Source: Sphaerisporangium aureirubrum
GTDB taxonomy: Bacteria > Actinomycetota > Actinomycetes > Streptosporangiales > Streptosporangiaceae
Direction: 5' to 3'
Length of the DNA: 64,000 nucleotides
Assembly (NCBI RefSeq): GCF_042658925.1
Contig: NZ_JBHSRF010000035.1
Location: 1 to 64,000 of the forward strand
Below are positions 32,590-41,428 of this stretch, in pieces (the stretch's first letter is position 1; each line of letters opens with the position of its first letter). A program made the translations under genes and the position numbers. The notes under the pieces are model-generated. The model worked only from the letters and a program-made list of their open reading frames with translations, ran no database searches and was not told where the DNA came from.

Positions 32590-32865
32590 TACCGGCGCCG
32601 GGACGGCGAGACGGTGTACGGCGAAGTCGGCGCCGTCGTACGGCGGGACACCGGCCCGCCGGTACGCGTCGCGGTGGGGCACGGTGAGCCCGGCAGGACC
32701 CGGGGGTGCGGGGGTGTCCCCCGCAGGAGAACAGCCCTTGCGTCCTTCCGCGCGAAGCGCGCCCTCGGCAAGGACCATTTCACCGGCGCCGCACATACGC
32801 GGGGTTGCCCGCCGTACGGCGGCGCCGACTTCGCCGTACAACGTCCCGCCGACCCGGCGCCGGTA
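32590..32865. mobile_element. 276-bp noncoding element with 58-bp inverted terminal arms (MITE-like)
   Basis: The left arm (32590-32647) and the right arm (32808-32865) are inverted copies matching at 54 of 58 positions. Both contain GTACGGCGAAGTCGGCGCCG-type sequence. The centre holds a GC-rich segment with one copy of the GCGCGAAGCGC repeat. No transposase frame and no clear target duplication are visible. Frames on both strands translate to Arg/Pro/Ser-rich shadows of each other, so I treat it as noncoding. The flanks 32540-32589 and 32866-32999 show nothing else recognisable. Confidence 0.6.
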
Positions 32866-32999
32866 AACACAACCACCAGACGGCGACGAGAACCGGAGTC
32901 GTGCGGCGGGTGTGGAGCCGGGCGGGCGATGTGAATGGAACAGCGGGCTACGGGGCGCGACACGTCGCGGTGGAGCTTGGTGAGCCAGGCAGGGGCCGG

Positions 33000-33788
33000 T
33001 TATTCGCTGTATGGCGGCGTGGTGGTTGGGCGGGTGGGGATCAGGGTTTCGATGCCGTCCAGGATGCGGTCTAGGCCGAAGGTGAAGTGGGGGGTGGGGG
33101 TTGTCGGGGAAGGGGGGGTGTCGGGGTCGCCGAAGACGCCGGCGGTGAGGAGTTCGGCGAGGGCGGGGAAGCGTGTGGGGTCGATCAGGCGGGTGAGCAT
33201 GGCTTCGTACGCCGACGCTGGGGTCTCTCGCTGATCGGGGGTGGTGCGCAGGTCGTTGGTGGAGAGTTGCGCGTGGCCGCGGACGTAGTGCATGACCAGC
33301 AGCAGGACGGACATCTTCTCGTGGGGTGACAGGGCGGTGCCGCCGAGGGTGCGCAGGCCGGCGTCCATCCAGGCGAGCTGGCCCGGCTCCAGGGGCGGCG
33401 GGCCCACGGCGGTCGTCTGCAGGATCCACGGGTGACGGTGGTAGACGCCGGCCAGTTCCAGAGCCCACCGATGGAGCTGGCCGCGCCAGTCGGACGGCGC
33501 GACCGGGATGTCGGGCGGCGGGCCCGGGGCGGCGTCCAGCATGAACGTCCGCAGCTCGTCCTTGTTGGCGACGTGCCGGTACAGCGACATGGTGGCGCAG
33601 CCGAGCCGCTCGGCCAGGCGGGCCATGGACAGGGCGGGCAGGCCGTCGGTGTCGGCGATGGCGATGGCGGCGGCCACGATGCGGTCGAGGCTCAGCGGCT
33701 GGGCCGGGCCCCGCGCGCGGCGTTCGGCGCGGTGTCCCCACAGGACTTCCAGCGTGCGGGGCAGCTCGCCACCGGTCTTCTCGCTCAT
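33000..33788 (-). CDS. TetR-family repressor (TetR_C_1 type)
   Basis: 262 residues. The N-terminal HTH (about 30-80) has LDRIVAAAIAIADTDGLPALSMARLAERLGCATMSLYRHVANKDEL. The C-terminal domain with MHYVRGHAQLS resembles the tetracycline-repressor-like effector domain. Start ATG 33788; the in-frame ATG at 33821 would overlap the operators. It is divergent from a DUF2306 membrane protein across an array of four operators, so it should repress both genes and respond to an unknown small ligand. Confidence 0.87.
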   Translation of the reverse strand: MSEKTGGELPRTLEVLWGHRAERRARGPAQPLSLDRIVAAAIAIADTDGLPALSMARLAERLGCATMSLYRHVANKDELRTFMLDAAPGPPPDIPVAPSDWRGQLHRWALELAGVYHRHPWILQTTAVGPPPLEPGQLAWMDAGLRTLGGTALSPHEKMSVLLLVMHYVRGHAQLSTNDLRTTPDQRETPASAYEAMLTRLIDPTRFPALAELLTAGVFGDPDTPPSPTTPTPHFTFGLDRILDGIETLIPTRPTTTPPYSE

Positions 33789-33808
33789 CGGCACGATCCT
33801 ATCGCGGT

Positions 33809-33878
33809 GCGTATCACCCACGCTTTGCGTATTACATACGCACTGCGTATCAGATACGCTCCAGCGTATAACCTACGC
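33809..33878. promoter_or_regulatory. Array of four TetR operator dyads, about 18 bp apart
   Basis: Dyads built on GCGTAT/ATACGC: the perfect TGCGTATTACATACGCA at 33826-33842; GCGTATCAGATACGC at 33845-33859; GCGTATAACCTACGC at 33864-33878; and a weaker GCGTATCACCCACGC at 33809-33823. Centres fall at 33816, 33834, 33852 and 33871, a spacing of 18-19 bp, so bound dimers would stack along the DNA between the two divergent genes. Confidence 0.78.
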
Positions 33879-33903
33879 ATCCCCCTCCCGAACAGGAACC
33901 GAA

Positions 33904-34650
33904 ATGGTCACCACCACGGAGAACCCACCCCCCTCATCCACCGAAGACCCGCCCGCCAGGCGCGTGCCTCCCCCGCGCTGGTGGCGGCGCCCCTGGATGG
34001 CGCCGCTCGGCTTCGTCGCCGTCATGTTCCTGGCGTTCTCCGTGCCGCCGTACCTCACCGGCGACCCGGCCGCCTCCCGCGTGCCGCAGCCGGCCGGGTT
34101 CACCGCGCACTACCCCCTGCTGGTGGCGCACGTCGTGTTCGCGTCGATCGCGATGCTGACCTGCTTCATGCAGGTATGGCCGTGGTTCCGGCAGCGGTAC
34201 CAGGTGGCGCACCGGTACATCGGCAGGGTCTACGTCTTCGGCGGCGTGCTCCCGGCCGGCCTGGCGGGCCTGGTCGTCGGTGCGGGCACCCCGTACGGGC
34301 CGGCGATGGCGGCCAGCAACGTGATGCTGGCGCTGCTCTGGCTGACCTGCACCGTCGCGGGCTACCGGATGGCCCGGCAGCGGCGTTATGTCGACCACCG
34401 GCGCTGGATGCTGCGCAGCTTCGCGCTGACCTTCTCGATCATCACCAACCGCGTCTGGTCCGTCATCCTCTTCCTCGCCCTGAGCCCCCAGCTGGAGACG
34501 ACCTTCAAGGGCGACGAGACCATGTTCACCTGGGCGATAGCCAGCACCGGCGGCTGGCTCGGGTGGACGGTGCCCCTGCTGATCGTGGAATGGTGGCTGG
34601 AGCGCGGCGACGCGTCCAGGCGCCGGGCCCGCTCCAGGCAGCGGGCGTAG
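33904..34650 (+). CDS. DUF2306 membrane protein
   Basis: 248 residues. A proline-rich cytosolic N-terminus (1-30) is followed by about six membrane helices. HRYIGRVYVFGG near 99-110 and RQRRYVDHRRWMLRSFALTF near 158-177 are the conserved His/Arg segments of DUF2306 (PF10067), a family with possible haem- or quinone-related roles but no established function. Start ATG 33904 follows CAGGAAC. Divergent from and surely controlled by the TetR gene. Confidence 0.82.
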   Translation: MVTTTENPPPSSTEDPPARRVPPPRWWRRPWMAPLGFVAVMFLAFSVPPYLTGDPAASRVPQPAGFTAHYPLLVAHVVFASIAMLTCFMQVWPWFRQRYQVAHRYIGRVYVFGGVLPAGLAGLVVGAGTPYGPAMAASNVMLALLWLTCTVAGYRMARQRRYVDHRRWMLRSFALTFSIITNRVWSVILFLALSPQLETTFKGDETMFTWAIASTGGWLGWTVPLLIVEWWLERGDASRRRARSRQRA

Positions 34651-34693
34651 ATCCCGGCGCGACGGCCGCCGGTCCGGGCGCGCCCACTCCCGC

Positions 34694-37465
34694 CTAGCTC
34701 CCGCCCGCGCGGAGTACCTCCCCCAGGCGCCGGCGCCGGCGGCGTGCCGACTCGATGGGGACCACCACCGCGACCGCCACCAGCGGCGTGACGGTCAGCA
34801 GGCCGAGTGTCCACCACGACAGCACGGGAGCGGGGTCGGCGGCCTGGCCGGTGAGCAGGCGTAGTTCGAGCGGGGCGAACGTCAGGTTCGCGAGCAGCAC
34901 CCCGAGCAGGGGGCCGGCCAGGGCGGCGACCACCACCGGCGGCAGCAGCTCCCCGGCGGCGACCCAGCGGGCGTCCCGTGGCCGCAGGCCGAGGGTACGG
35001 AGCCGGGTCAGGGTCTGCCACCGGTCCGGCGCGCTCGCGGCGGCACCGAGAGCGAGACCGAGCAGTCCGAGGGCCAGCAGGGTCGCGGCGGAGGCCCATG
35101 CCAGTTGGAGCAGGCCCGAGGTCAGCGGGGCCGCGCGGCGGGCGTCCAGCACGGCGGAGAGCAGCACGGGTTTCGCGTTGGCGGCGTTCGCGGCGGCGGC
35201 CCGGCCCGCTCCGGGGCCGGTCATCCACACCGTGTTGGGGACGACGGGCATGCCGGCGGCGGCGATGGTCGCGGCGTCCACGAGGACGACGTCGGCGGCG
35301 TCGCCGACGGAGGGTGCGGTGCCGACGGCGGTGAGCCGGATGGAGGGCAGGCCGGCCCGGAGCAGTTCCAGCCGCATACCGGGACGCAGGTCGCCGTCGC
35401 CGGAGAGCACGAGCGCGGGGACGGCGCCGTTCACGGCTCCGGTGAGCCGGGTGAGGGCGGGCGTGTCCGGCAGCGGGGTGGCGGCCAGCAGCCGCCGGTA
35501 CGCGGGGACGTCCACGATCACCAGGCGCGGGGCGGCGATCGACGAGCCGGAGACGACGCGCGCGCTCTCGGTCACCTGCGCGGGCAGGACCTGCCGGACT
35601 CCCGGCGCGGCGGCGACGCGCCGGGCGAGCGCGGGTGTGGAGGCCGCGGCGGCGGGAGCGACGTCGAGGCGGGCGTCGGCGCCGACGGTGCGCCACGCGC
35701 CGTCCGCCAGGCCCTGATAGGCGGTGGCGCCGAGGGTGAACGCGAACGACGCCAGCGCGACGGAGGCCACCATGACCAGCAGCGGCAGCACGCGTGCGGA
35801 CGTCGCGGCGGCGCGCGCGGCGCCGAACACCGCCAGCGGGCGGCGCGAGCGCAGGGACCGGGTCAGTGCGAGGCGCGTCCCGGCGGGCAGCAGCCGCAGC
35901 AGGACGAGCGCGCCGGCGAGGACGCCGAGAGCGGGCGCGCTCGCGGGCAGCGCCGCGCCGCCGTCGGGGTCGGGCACGGCACCGGCGGAAGGGGGCGGGA
36001 GGATCCCGCGCTGGTGCAGCGCCACGAAGGCGGCGGCCGCGGCGATCACAACCGCGGCCTCCAGAGTGGCACGGCGCAACCGGCCGGTGTGACGGGCCGA
36101 GCGGCGCGCGGACCGGTTGGCGGGGACACGCCGGTCACGGGTGGCACGAGCGGCGGCGAGCGTGCCGAACGCCGGGCCTGCGACGACCGCGGCGACCACC
36201 ACGGGGACCACCCACCCGAGGGCGGCGCCCGGACCGAGCACGCCGGCCAGCGCGAGCCCGGCCGCGGCGGACAGCAGCGCCACCGCGGCGGACTCCAGCA
36301 GCAGCTCGGCGCCGAGGTCGGGCAGGGCCGCCCCCCGCTGCCTGGCGGCGGCCAGCGCCGGAGCGCGCCGGCCGACCAGCAGGTCGGCGGCGAGCAGCAG
36401 GACCAGGATCGCGACGACCAGGACGGCGGCGAGCAGGACGGACGCCTGCGCGGACGCCGCGTCGATCTGGACCGCGACGTCCCGCAGCACGGCGTCGAGC
36501 CCCGTCTGCCACTTCAACGTGCTGTCGAGGTCGGCGGAGGAGCCTGAGGCCGCCTTGCCCGCGACCACGGTCGCGGCGATCGCGCGGGCGGATTCCCAGG
36601 TGAGCACGCCGGGGTTGGGGGCGAACCACGCGGTGCGCTCCAGCTGGTCCTGCTCCATGGCGAGGCGGGCGTCGGGCAGGGAGTCGGGCGACAGCAGGCC
36701 GCCGAACCGGGTGATGCCGGGGCCGTCCATGCCGGCGGCCGGACGCAGCAGCCAGGGCGCGAGCCGCCAGGCGGGGTCGGTGGCGTCCGCCGCCCGGAAG
36801 ATGCCGCTGACCGTGACGTCCTTGACGCGCCTCTGGTCGTCGACGAGCGGGATGCGGGCGCCGGGACGCACGTTGAGGGCACTGGCGCCCGCCTCCGACA
36901 GGCCGACCTGCACCGGCCAGGGCGGTCCCGCGTAGGGGATCTCGGTGCGGCTGTCCAAAGCGGACACCGAGGCGCGGGGTGGGCCGCCCGCGATCCAGGT
37001 CACGGCCGGGCCGCCGCCGGCGGCCTTGTCGTTCGCGAGGTAGGTGAGCCGGAAGCTGCGCGGCGCGTCACCGTTGGTGATCTTGAGGGTGGTGCTGTCG
37101 ACGACGGCGACGGACGGGCGCAGCGCGGCGCGCAGGCGGGGGCCGAGCGCGTCCGCGGCTCTCTCGCGGAAGTCGTCGATGCCGCTCGCGAGGGCGGGAT
37201 CGCGGACGCGACCGCCGAAGGGGCCGTCGTCGCGTTCCCAGCGGGCACGGACCAGGATGTCGGCGGCCCCGTCGGCACGGCGGACCGCGTCCCGGACGGC
37301 GTCGTCGGCGGTCGCGTGCAGCAAGGGCGGCACGGCCCCGGCGAGCAGGGTGACGACCGCGACGACGGCGCCGGCCAGCAGCAGGGACCCCGCGTCGGCG
37401 CGGGCACGGCCCCGGACGCTCGGCCAGTGCAGGGCGGGTGGCCGCAGGGCGGCGGGCCACCTCAC
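34694..37465 (-). CDS. FtsX-like ABC transporter permease (second of two)
   Basis: 923 residues. An N-terminal membrane helix (about 25-45, LLLAGAVVAVVTLLAGAV) is followed by a large outside domain and two groups of helices, with FtsX signatures such as ARQRGAALPDLGAELLLESAAVALL and RLRTLGLRPRDARWVAAGELLPPVV. The start is GTG 37465, overlapping the stop of the upstream permease by GTGA. Last gene of a four-gene operon; with the 1092-residue permease it should form a MacB-like mechanotransmission complex exporting or extracting lipids, peptides or drugs. A frame extending further upstream overlaps the other permease and is rejected. Confidence 0.82.
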   Translation of the reverse strand: MRWPAALRPPALHWPSVRGRARADAGSLLLAGAVVAVVTLLAGAVPPLLHATADDAVRDAVRRADGAADILVRARWERDDGPFGGRVRDPALASGIDDFRERAADALGPRLRAALRPSVAVVDSTTLKITNGDAPRSFRLTYLANDKAAGGGPAVTWIAGGPPRASVSALDSRTEIPYAGPPWPVQVGLSEAGASALNVRPGARIPLVDDQRRVKDVTVSGIFRAADATDPAWRLAPWLLRPAAGMDGPGITRFGGLLSPDSLPDARLAMEQDQLERTAWFAPNPGVLTWESARAIAATVVAGKAASGSSADLDSTLKWQTGLDAVLRDVAVQIDAASAQASVLLAAVLVVAILVLLLAADLLVGRRAPALAAARQRGAALPDLGAELLLESAAVALLSAAAGLALAGVLGPGAALGWVVPVVVAAVVAGPAFGTLAAARATRDRRVPANRSARRSARHTGRLRRATLEAAVVIAAAAAFVALHQRGILPPPSAGAVPDPDGGAALPASAPALGVLAGALVLLRLLPAGTRLALTRSLRSRRPLAVFGAARAAATSARVLPLLVMVASVALASFAFTLGATAYQGLADGAWRTVGADARLDVAPAAAASTPALARRVAAAPGVRQVLPAQVTESARVVSGSSIAAPRLVIVDVPAYRRLLAATPLPDTPALTRLTGAVNGAVPALVLSGDGDLRPGMRLELLRAGLPSIRLTAVGTAPSVGDAADVVLVDAATIAAAGMPVVPNTVWMTGPGAGRAAAANAANAKPVLLSAVLDARRAAPLTSGLLQLAWASAATLLALGLLGLALGAAASAPDRWQTLTRLRTLGLRPRDARWVAAGELLPPVVVAALAGPLLGVLLANLTFAPLELRLLTGQAADPAPVLSWWTLGLLTVTPLVAVAVVVPIESARRRRRRLGEVLRAGGS

Positions 37466-40400
37466 GACGCCACCCGCAGGTGCGCGACGTCGGCGCGGCG
37501 CGCCTGGACGGTGACCACGGCGGTCACCGCGAGCGCGCACCCGGCCAGCAGCAGCGCGAGCAGGGCGGACTCGGCCGCCCACGGCCAGTTGGGCAGGACG
37601 GACGGGACGGGCGCGGCGCCGATGTCGGAGCGGATGAGCAGGGGAACGACGACGTGGGTGGCGAGCGCCCCGACGACCGCGCCCGCCGCGAGCAGGGGCA
37701 GCAGGATGCCGACGTGCTGGCTGAGCAGCACGGTGCGGATCTCCCGCCGGAACATCCCGAGGCCCCGCAGCCGCGCCACCTCGAGGGCGCGGATCTGGAT
37801 GTCGCAGGTCACGTGCAGGACGACGCCGGCGAGCAGCAGCAGGGCCGCGGCGGGGACGAGCAGCCAGAGCACGGCGGGCAGTCCGGCGCGCAGCGGGTCG
37901 ACGGTGAGGCGGGCGGTCTCGGCGGCGCGTGTGGTGACGGTGCCGAGGTGGAGGCCGTCGACGCGCGCGGCGGCGCCGGCGGTGGGATTGCCGACCCACC
38001 AGGCGTCCGCCGGGAAATCCAGGTTGCCGCTGAAGGCGAGGGACCGGGAAAGGGTGTCCAGGTCGGCCAGGACGGCGGCGGCGGCCGGGGCGGACGGGAT
38101 CGCGGGAAGCACCTCGCTGACGGTGACCGGCACGGGCGTGGTGCCGACGGTGAGGCTGAGCTGCGAGCCGCGCTCGGCGCCGACCCCCTCGGCGAACCGG
38201 GTGGAGACGGCGACGGGTACCGGGCCGGGGTCGGGGAAGGCGGTGGCGACGAGGGTGCGGGCAGCGTCGGGTGGCCCGGTGAGCTCGATGGTCGTCGTCA
38301 TCTTCAGCTGTGCGCCGGCGGGGGTGCCGGTGAGGGCGACGGCCGGTTGGCCGAGCTGCCCGGAGGCGGGTTCGATGGAGGTGGCGGTCCATGGCGCCGT
38401 GGCGGCGGAGGCCCCGGGCATGGTGAGCGTGACGGCGACACGGCTTTCGCCGACACTGATCGGGAACTCGTCGATGGCGCCGGAGGAACCGATGCCGACG
38501 TCCCGGCCCCCGGTCGGGTCCGCCGCGAACGGAAGGGACACCGCGACCACCCGCAGCCCTTCGGCCGTCGCGCAGTCCGGCAGCGGGTGCGCCCTGCCGT
38601 CGAGCGGGACGGGTATGCCTGCGCAGGTGGTCCGCAGGCCCGTGGCGTCCTGCAGCAGCAGCCGTGGGATCACGGCGAGCCGGGCCGGGCCGGTCGCCTT
38701 CCCGGTCAGGGTGAGCGCGGCGCCGGCCGGGACGGCGACGCCGGCGACGGGGGCCTTGGGCGCGAGGGTGGCGCCCACGGCCACCCAGTCGCGGCCGTCG
38801 TCCAGCCGCCCGCGCAGCAGTGCCTTCGCGCGGGCGGTGTCGACGGCGACCAGCCGCGGCGTGTCACCGGCGGTGCCGAGCCACTGCCCGACCGCGATGC
38901 CGCGGTCGGTGGCCGGGCTGACCGCTCCCCCGGTGGCCGCGACGACCGTCGCGCCCTGCCCGGTGACCGGCGGGGCGGCGAGGGCGACGGCGAGGTCCGT
39001 GCCGACGGACATGTCGGCCTGGTCGTGCTGCGAGCGCTGCCACGTGGCGTCGAAGCCGATCCCGAACGTGCCCGCCGCGCAGGCCAGGCCGATCAGCAGG
39101 CCCGCGGCGACCGCCTGCGGGCGGCGCGCGGCCTCGAACGCGGCCAGCGGGATCACCAGCCCGCGGGCGCGGCGGGCCAGCCGGTCGACGCCGCGCAGCG
39201 CGGGCAGCACCACGCGCAGCGCCAGCGCGGGGCCCGCGGTGAGGAGCAGCGCCGGAGCGAGCACGCGGACGACGTCGGCGCGGGAGCCGGAGCCGGAGGG
39301 CTGAGCGTTCAGTTGCCACCAGCCGGCGGCGGCGAACGCCACGAGCAGCAGGTCGGCGCCGGAGCGGGCCAGCAGCTCACGCCGGTCGCGACGGCCACTG
39401 GCCACGGGGGCGGGCCGGACCGCGAGGACGACGAGCAGCGCCGCGAGCGCCAGCGCCCCGCCGGCGACGGCGAGCACCTGGACGCCGGTCACGGCCGGGC
39501 CGGCGGTCAGCCCGGCGGCCGACATCGCCGGCAGGTGGGTCAGGGCGGCGTGCAGGGCGGACGAGGCGGGGATCGCGAGCGCGGCGGCGAGGGCGGCGAG
39601 CGCGACCGCCTCGACGGTCGCGGCGGCGGCGAGCTGGCGCCTGCTGGTGCCGAGGGCGGACAGCAGGGCGGTCTCGTCGGCGCGCACGCCGGCGGTGAGC
39701 CGCCCGGCGAGGGCGAGGGCGGTCGCGGTCAGGACGACGCCGAGGAGGGCGACGGCGAGCACGGTGGCGGCGGTGACCTGCTGCTGGTCGCGGGCGCTGA
39801 GCAGGGTCAGCGGCAGCCGGGAGGCGATGCGCTCGATCCGCACACGGTCGCCGAGGGTGCGCGCCAGCAGGCGGTCGGCACCGAGCATGGACGCGGCGAC
39901 GGCGTCGAGGTCGCGGCGGGTGGGAGCGGACAGGTCGGGGTTGGCGACGACCTCCATCCGGTCGATGGTGGAGCCGCCGGCGAGCATGTCGGCGAGGTCG
40001 ACGACGAACGGCCCGTAGGCGTGGACCGGCCCCGCGGAGCGGCCGTCGTTGAAGGCGAGGTCGTAACCGGCGCCGGCGAGGGGGTCGCGGTCCCAGCCGG
40101 TGCCGAGCAGCGGGCGGACGACGCCGACGACGGTCACGTCGACCGCCGGGGCCGGGTCGCGGGACAGCTCCGCGCCGAGCTGGACGCGGCTGCCGAGGGT
40201 GAGGCCGAGCAGCCGCGCGGTGGACTCCAGCACGACGGCCTCCATCGGCGCGGCCGGTCGCGCGGCGTCGGCCGTGGGCCGGGGCCAGCGCCCGGTGGTC
40301 AGCTGGGCGCGGGACGGCAGGTGTTCCAGCCCCGACAGGTAGGTCCTGACCGGGACGCCGCCGTCCACGGCACGCGACGGCAGCGACCGCAGCACCGACG

Positions 40401-40740
40401 ACGCCTGCGCGGACGTCGTCACGGCGAACGGGGCGAGCGAGGAGGTCAGCACGCGGCGGGTGTCGCCGACGACGGATCGCGCGTTGGGGCCGAGGACGGT
40501 GACGTTGTAGGCGGTGACCCTGACGTCGTCGGGAGTGGCGCGGGACGCGGCGGCCTCCAGGGCGCGCTCGGCGGTGCGGGTGAGGAGAAGGGCGCAGGTG
40601 CCGAGCAGGGTGGGGCCGACCATGACGACCGCCAGGAGAGCCGCCAGCAGCGGCCACTGCGCGCGGGCGCGGCGGCCGAGCAGCCTCAGCACGGGCCGCT
40701 CGGGACGGTCACGAGGCTTCCCGCCCGTCGATCTGCCCAT
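37462..40740 (-). CDS. FtsX-like ABC transporter permease (first of two)
   Basis: 1092 residues. An N-terminal helix (about 30-52, WPLLAALLAVVMVGPTLLG), a first outside domain, a three-helix FtsX block around 325-430 (ETALLSALGTSRRQLAAAATVEAVAL), a central helix region with RRPQAVAAGLLIGLACAAG, a second outside domain, and a final block around 950-1080 (EVARLRGLGMFRREIRTVLLSQHVG). ATG 40740 overlaps the end of the ATPase gene by 32 bp; a GTG at 40692 would avoid the overlap. Works with the downstream permease and the two upstream ATPases. Confidence 0.82.
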   Translation of the reverse strand: MGRSTGGKPRDRPERPVLRLLGRRARAQWPLLAALLAVVMVGPTLLGTCALLLTRTAERALEAAASRATPDDVRVTAYNVTVLGPNARSVVGDTRRVLTSSLAPFAVTTSAQASSVLRSLPSRAVDGGVPVRTYLSGLEHLPSRAQLTTGRWPRPTADAARPAAPMEAVVLESTARLLGLTLGSRVQLGAELSRDPAPAVDVTVVGVVRPLLGTGWDRDPLAGAGYDLAFNDGRSAGPVHAYGPFVVDLADMLAGGSTIDRMEVVANPDLSAPTRRDLDAVAASMLGADRLLARTLGDRVRIERIASRLPLTLLSARDQQQVTAATVLAVALLGVVLTATALALAGRLTAGVRADETALLSALGTSRRQLAAAATVEAVALAALAAALAIPASSALHAALTHLPAMSAAGLTAGPAVTGVQVLAVAGGALALAALLVVLAVRPAPVASGRRDRRELLARSGADLLLVAFAAAGWWQLNAQPSGSGSRADVVRVLAPALLLTAGPALALRVVLPALRGVDRLARRARGLVIPLAAFEAARRPQAVAAGLLIGLACAAGTFGIGFDATWQRSQHDQADMSVGTDLAVALAAPPVTGQGATVVAATGGAVSPATDRGIAVGQWLGTAGDTPRLVAVDTARAKALLRGRLDDGRDWVAVGATLAPKAPVAGVAVPAGAALTLTGKATGPARLAVIPRLLLQDATGLRTTCAGIPVPLDGRAHPLPDCATAEGLRVVAVSLPFAADPTGGRDVGIGSSGAIDEFPISVGESRVAVTLTMPGASAATAPWTATSIEPASGQLGQPAVALTGTPAGAQLKMTTTIELTGPPDAARTLVATAFPDPGPVPVAVSTRFAEGVGAERGSQLSLTVGTTPVPVTVSEVLPAIPSAPAAAAVLADLDTLSRSLAFSGNLDFPADAWWVGNPTAGAAARVDGLHLGTVTTRAAETARLTVDPLRAGLPAVLWLLVPAAALLLLAGVVLHVTCDIQIRALEVARLRGLGMFRREIRTVLLSQHVGILLPLLAAGAVVGALATHVVVPLLIRSDIGAAPVPSVLPNWPWAAESALLALLLAGCALAVTAVVTVQARRADVAHLRVAS

Positions 40741-41428
40741 CGGACAGGTGCCCGTCGGCGATCCGGATGACCCGGTCGGCCAGCGCGATCATCACCGGGT
40801 CGTGCGTGGACACCAGCACCGTGACGCCCTCGGACTCCACCACGCCGCGCAGCAGCGCCATCACCGAAAGGCCCGTCTCGGCGTCCAGCTGCCCGGTCGG
40901 CTCGTCGGCGATCAGCAGCCGGGGCGACGCGGCCAGGGCCCTGGCGATCGCCACCCGCTGCTGCTGGCCGCCGGACAGCTCGCCCGGACGCTGCTCGGCG
41001 TGGTCGGCCAGGCCCACCAGGTCCAGCAGCAGCTCGACCCGGCGCTCGCGCTCCACCCGGGGGACGCGAGCCAGGCGCAACGGCGCGCCGACGTTCTCCG
41101 CGGCCGACAGCACCGGGATCAGCCCGAACGTCTGGAACACGTAGGAGACCTTCTCGCGCCGCAGCAGGGACAGGCTGTCCTCGTCGAGGGAGGTGACGTC
41201 GGTGCCGTCGACGTGGACGGTGCCGGCGTCCGGGCGGTCCAGGCCGCCGATGACGTTGAGCAGGGTGGTCTTGCCGGAACCCGACCGGCCGACGAGGGCG
41301 ACCATGGTGCCGGCGGCGACGTCGAAGGACACGTCCCGCAGGGCGTGGACGGCGGTCGGGCCGCTGCCGAAGCGCCGGTGGACGCCGCGCACGGTGAGCA
41401 GCGGCCTGGTGATGGAGGCGGCGCTCAT
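40709..41428 (-). CDS. MacB/LolD-type ABC ATPase
   Basis: 239 residues: Walker A GRSGSGKTT, Q-loop FQTFGLIPVLSAAENV, signature LSGGQQQRVAIARAL, Walker B LLIADEPTGQLD, H-loop STHDP. The DEPTGQLD form is typical of the LolD/MacB/SalX branch that partners FtsX permeases. Its ATG sits in the TGA of the preceding ATPase gene (ATGA). The operon has two distinct ATPases, so they may form a heterodimer or serve one permease each. Confidence 0.9.
   Translation of the reverse strand: MSAASITRPLLTVRGVHRRFGSGPTAVHALRDVSFDVAAGTMVALVGRSGSGKTTLLNVIGGLDRPDAGTVHVDGTDVTSLDEDSLSLLRREKVSYVFQTFGLIPVLSAAENVGAPLRLARVPRVERERRVELLLDLVGLADHAEQRPGELSGGQQQRVAIARALAASPRLLIADEPTGQLDAETGLSVMALLRGVVESEGVTVLVSTHDPVMIALADRVIRIADGHLSDGQIDGREAS

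Noticed and set aside
32548..33074. Several short frames on both strands in the repeat zone
   Set aside because: They encode Arg/Pro/Ser-rich strings that are reflections of the inverted arms, with no ribosome-binding site or family match.
37438..40770. 1110-codon plus-strand frame opposite the FtsX permease
   Set aside because: Repetitive Gly/Gln/Arg sequence with no domain; the minus-strand permease has coherent membrane helices and operon coupling.
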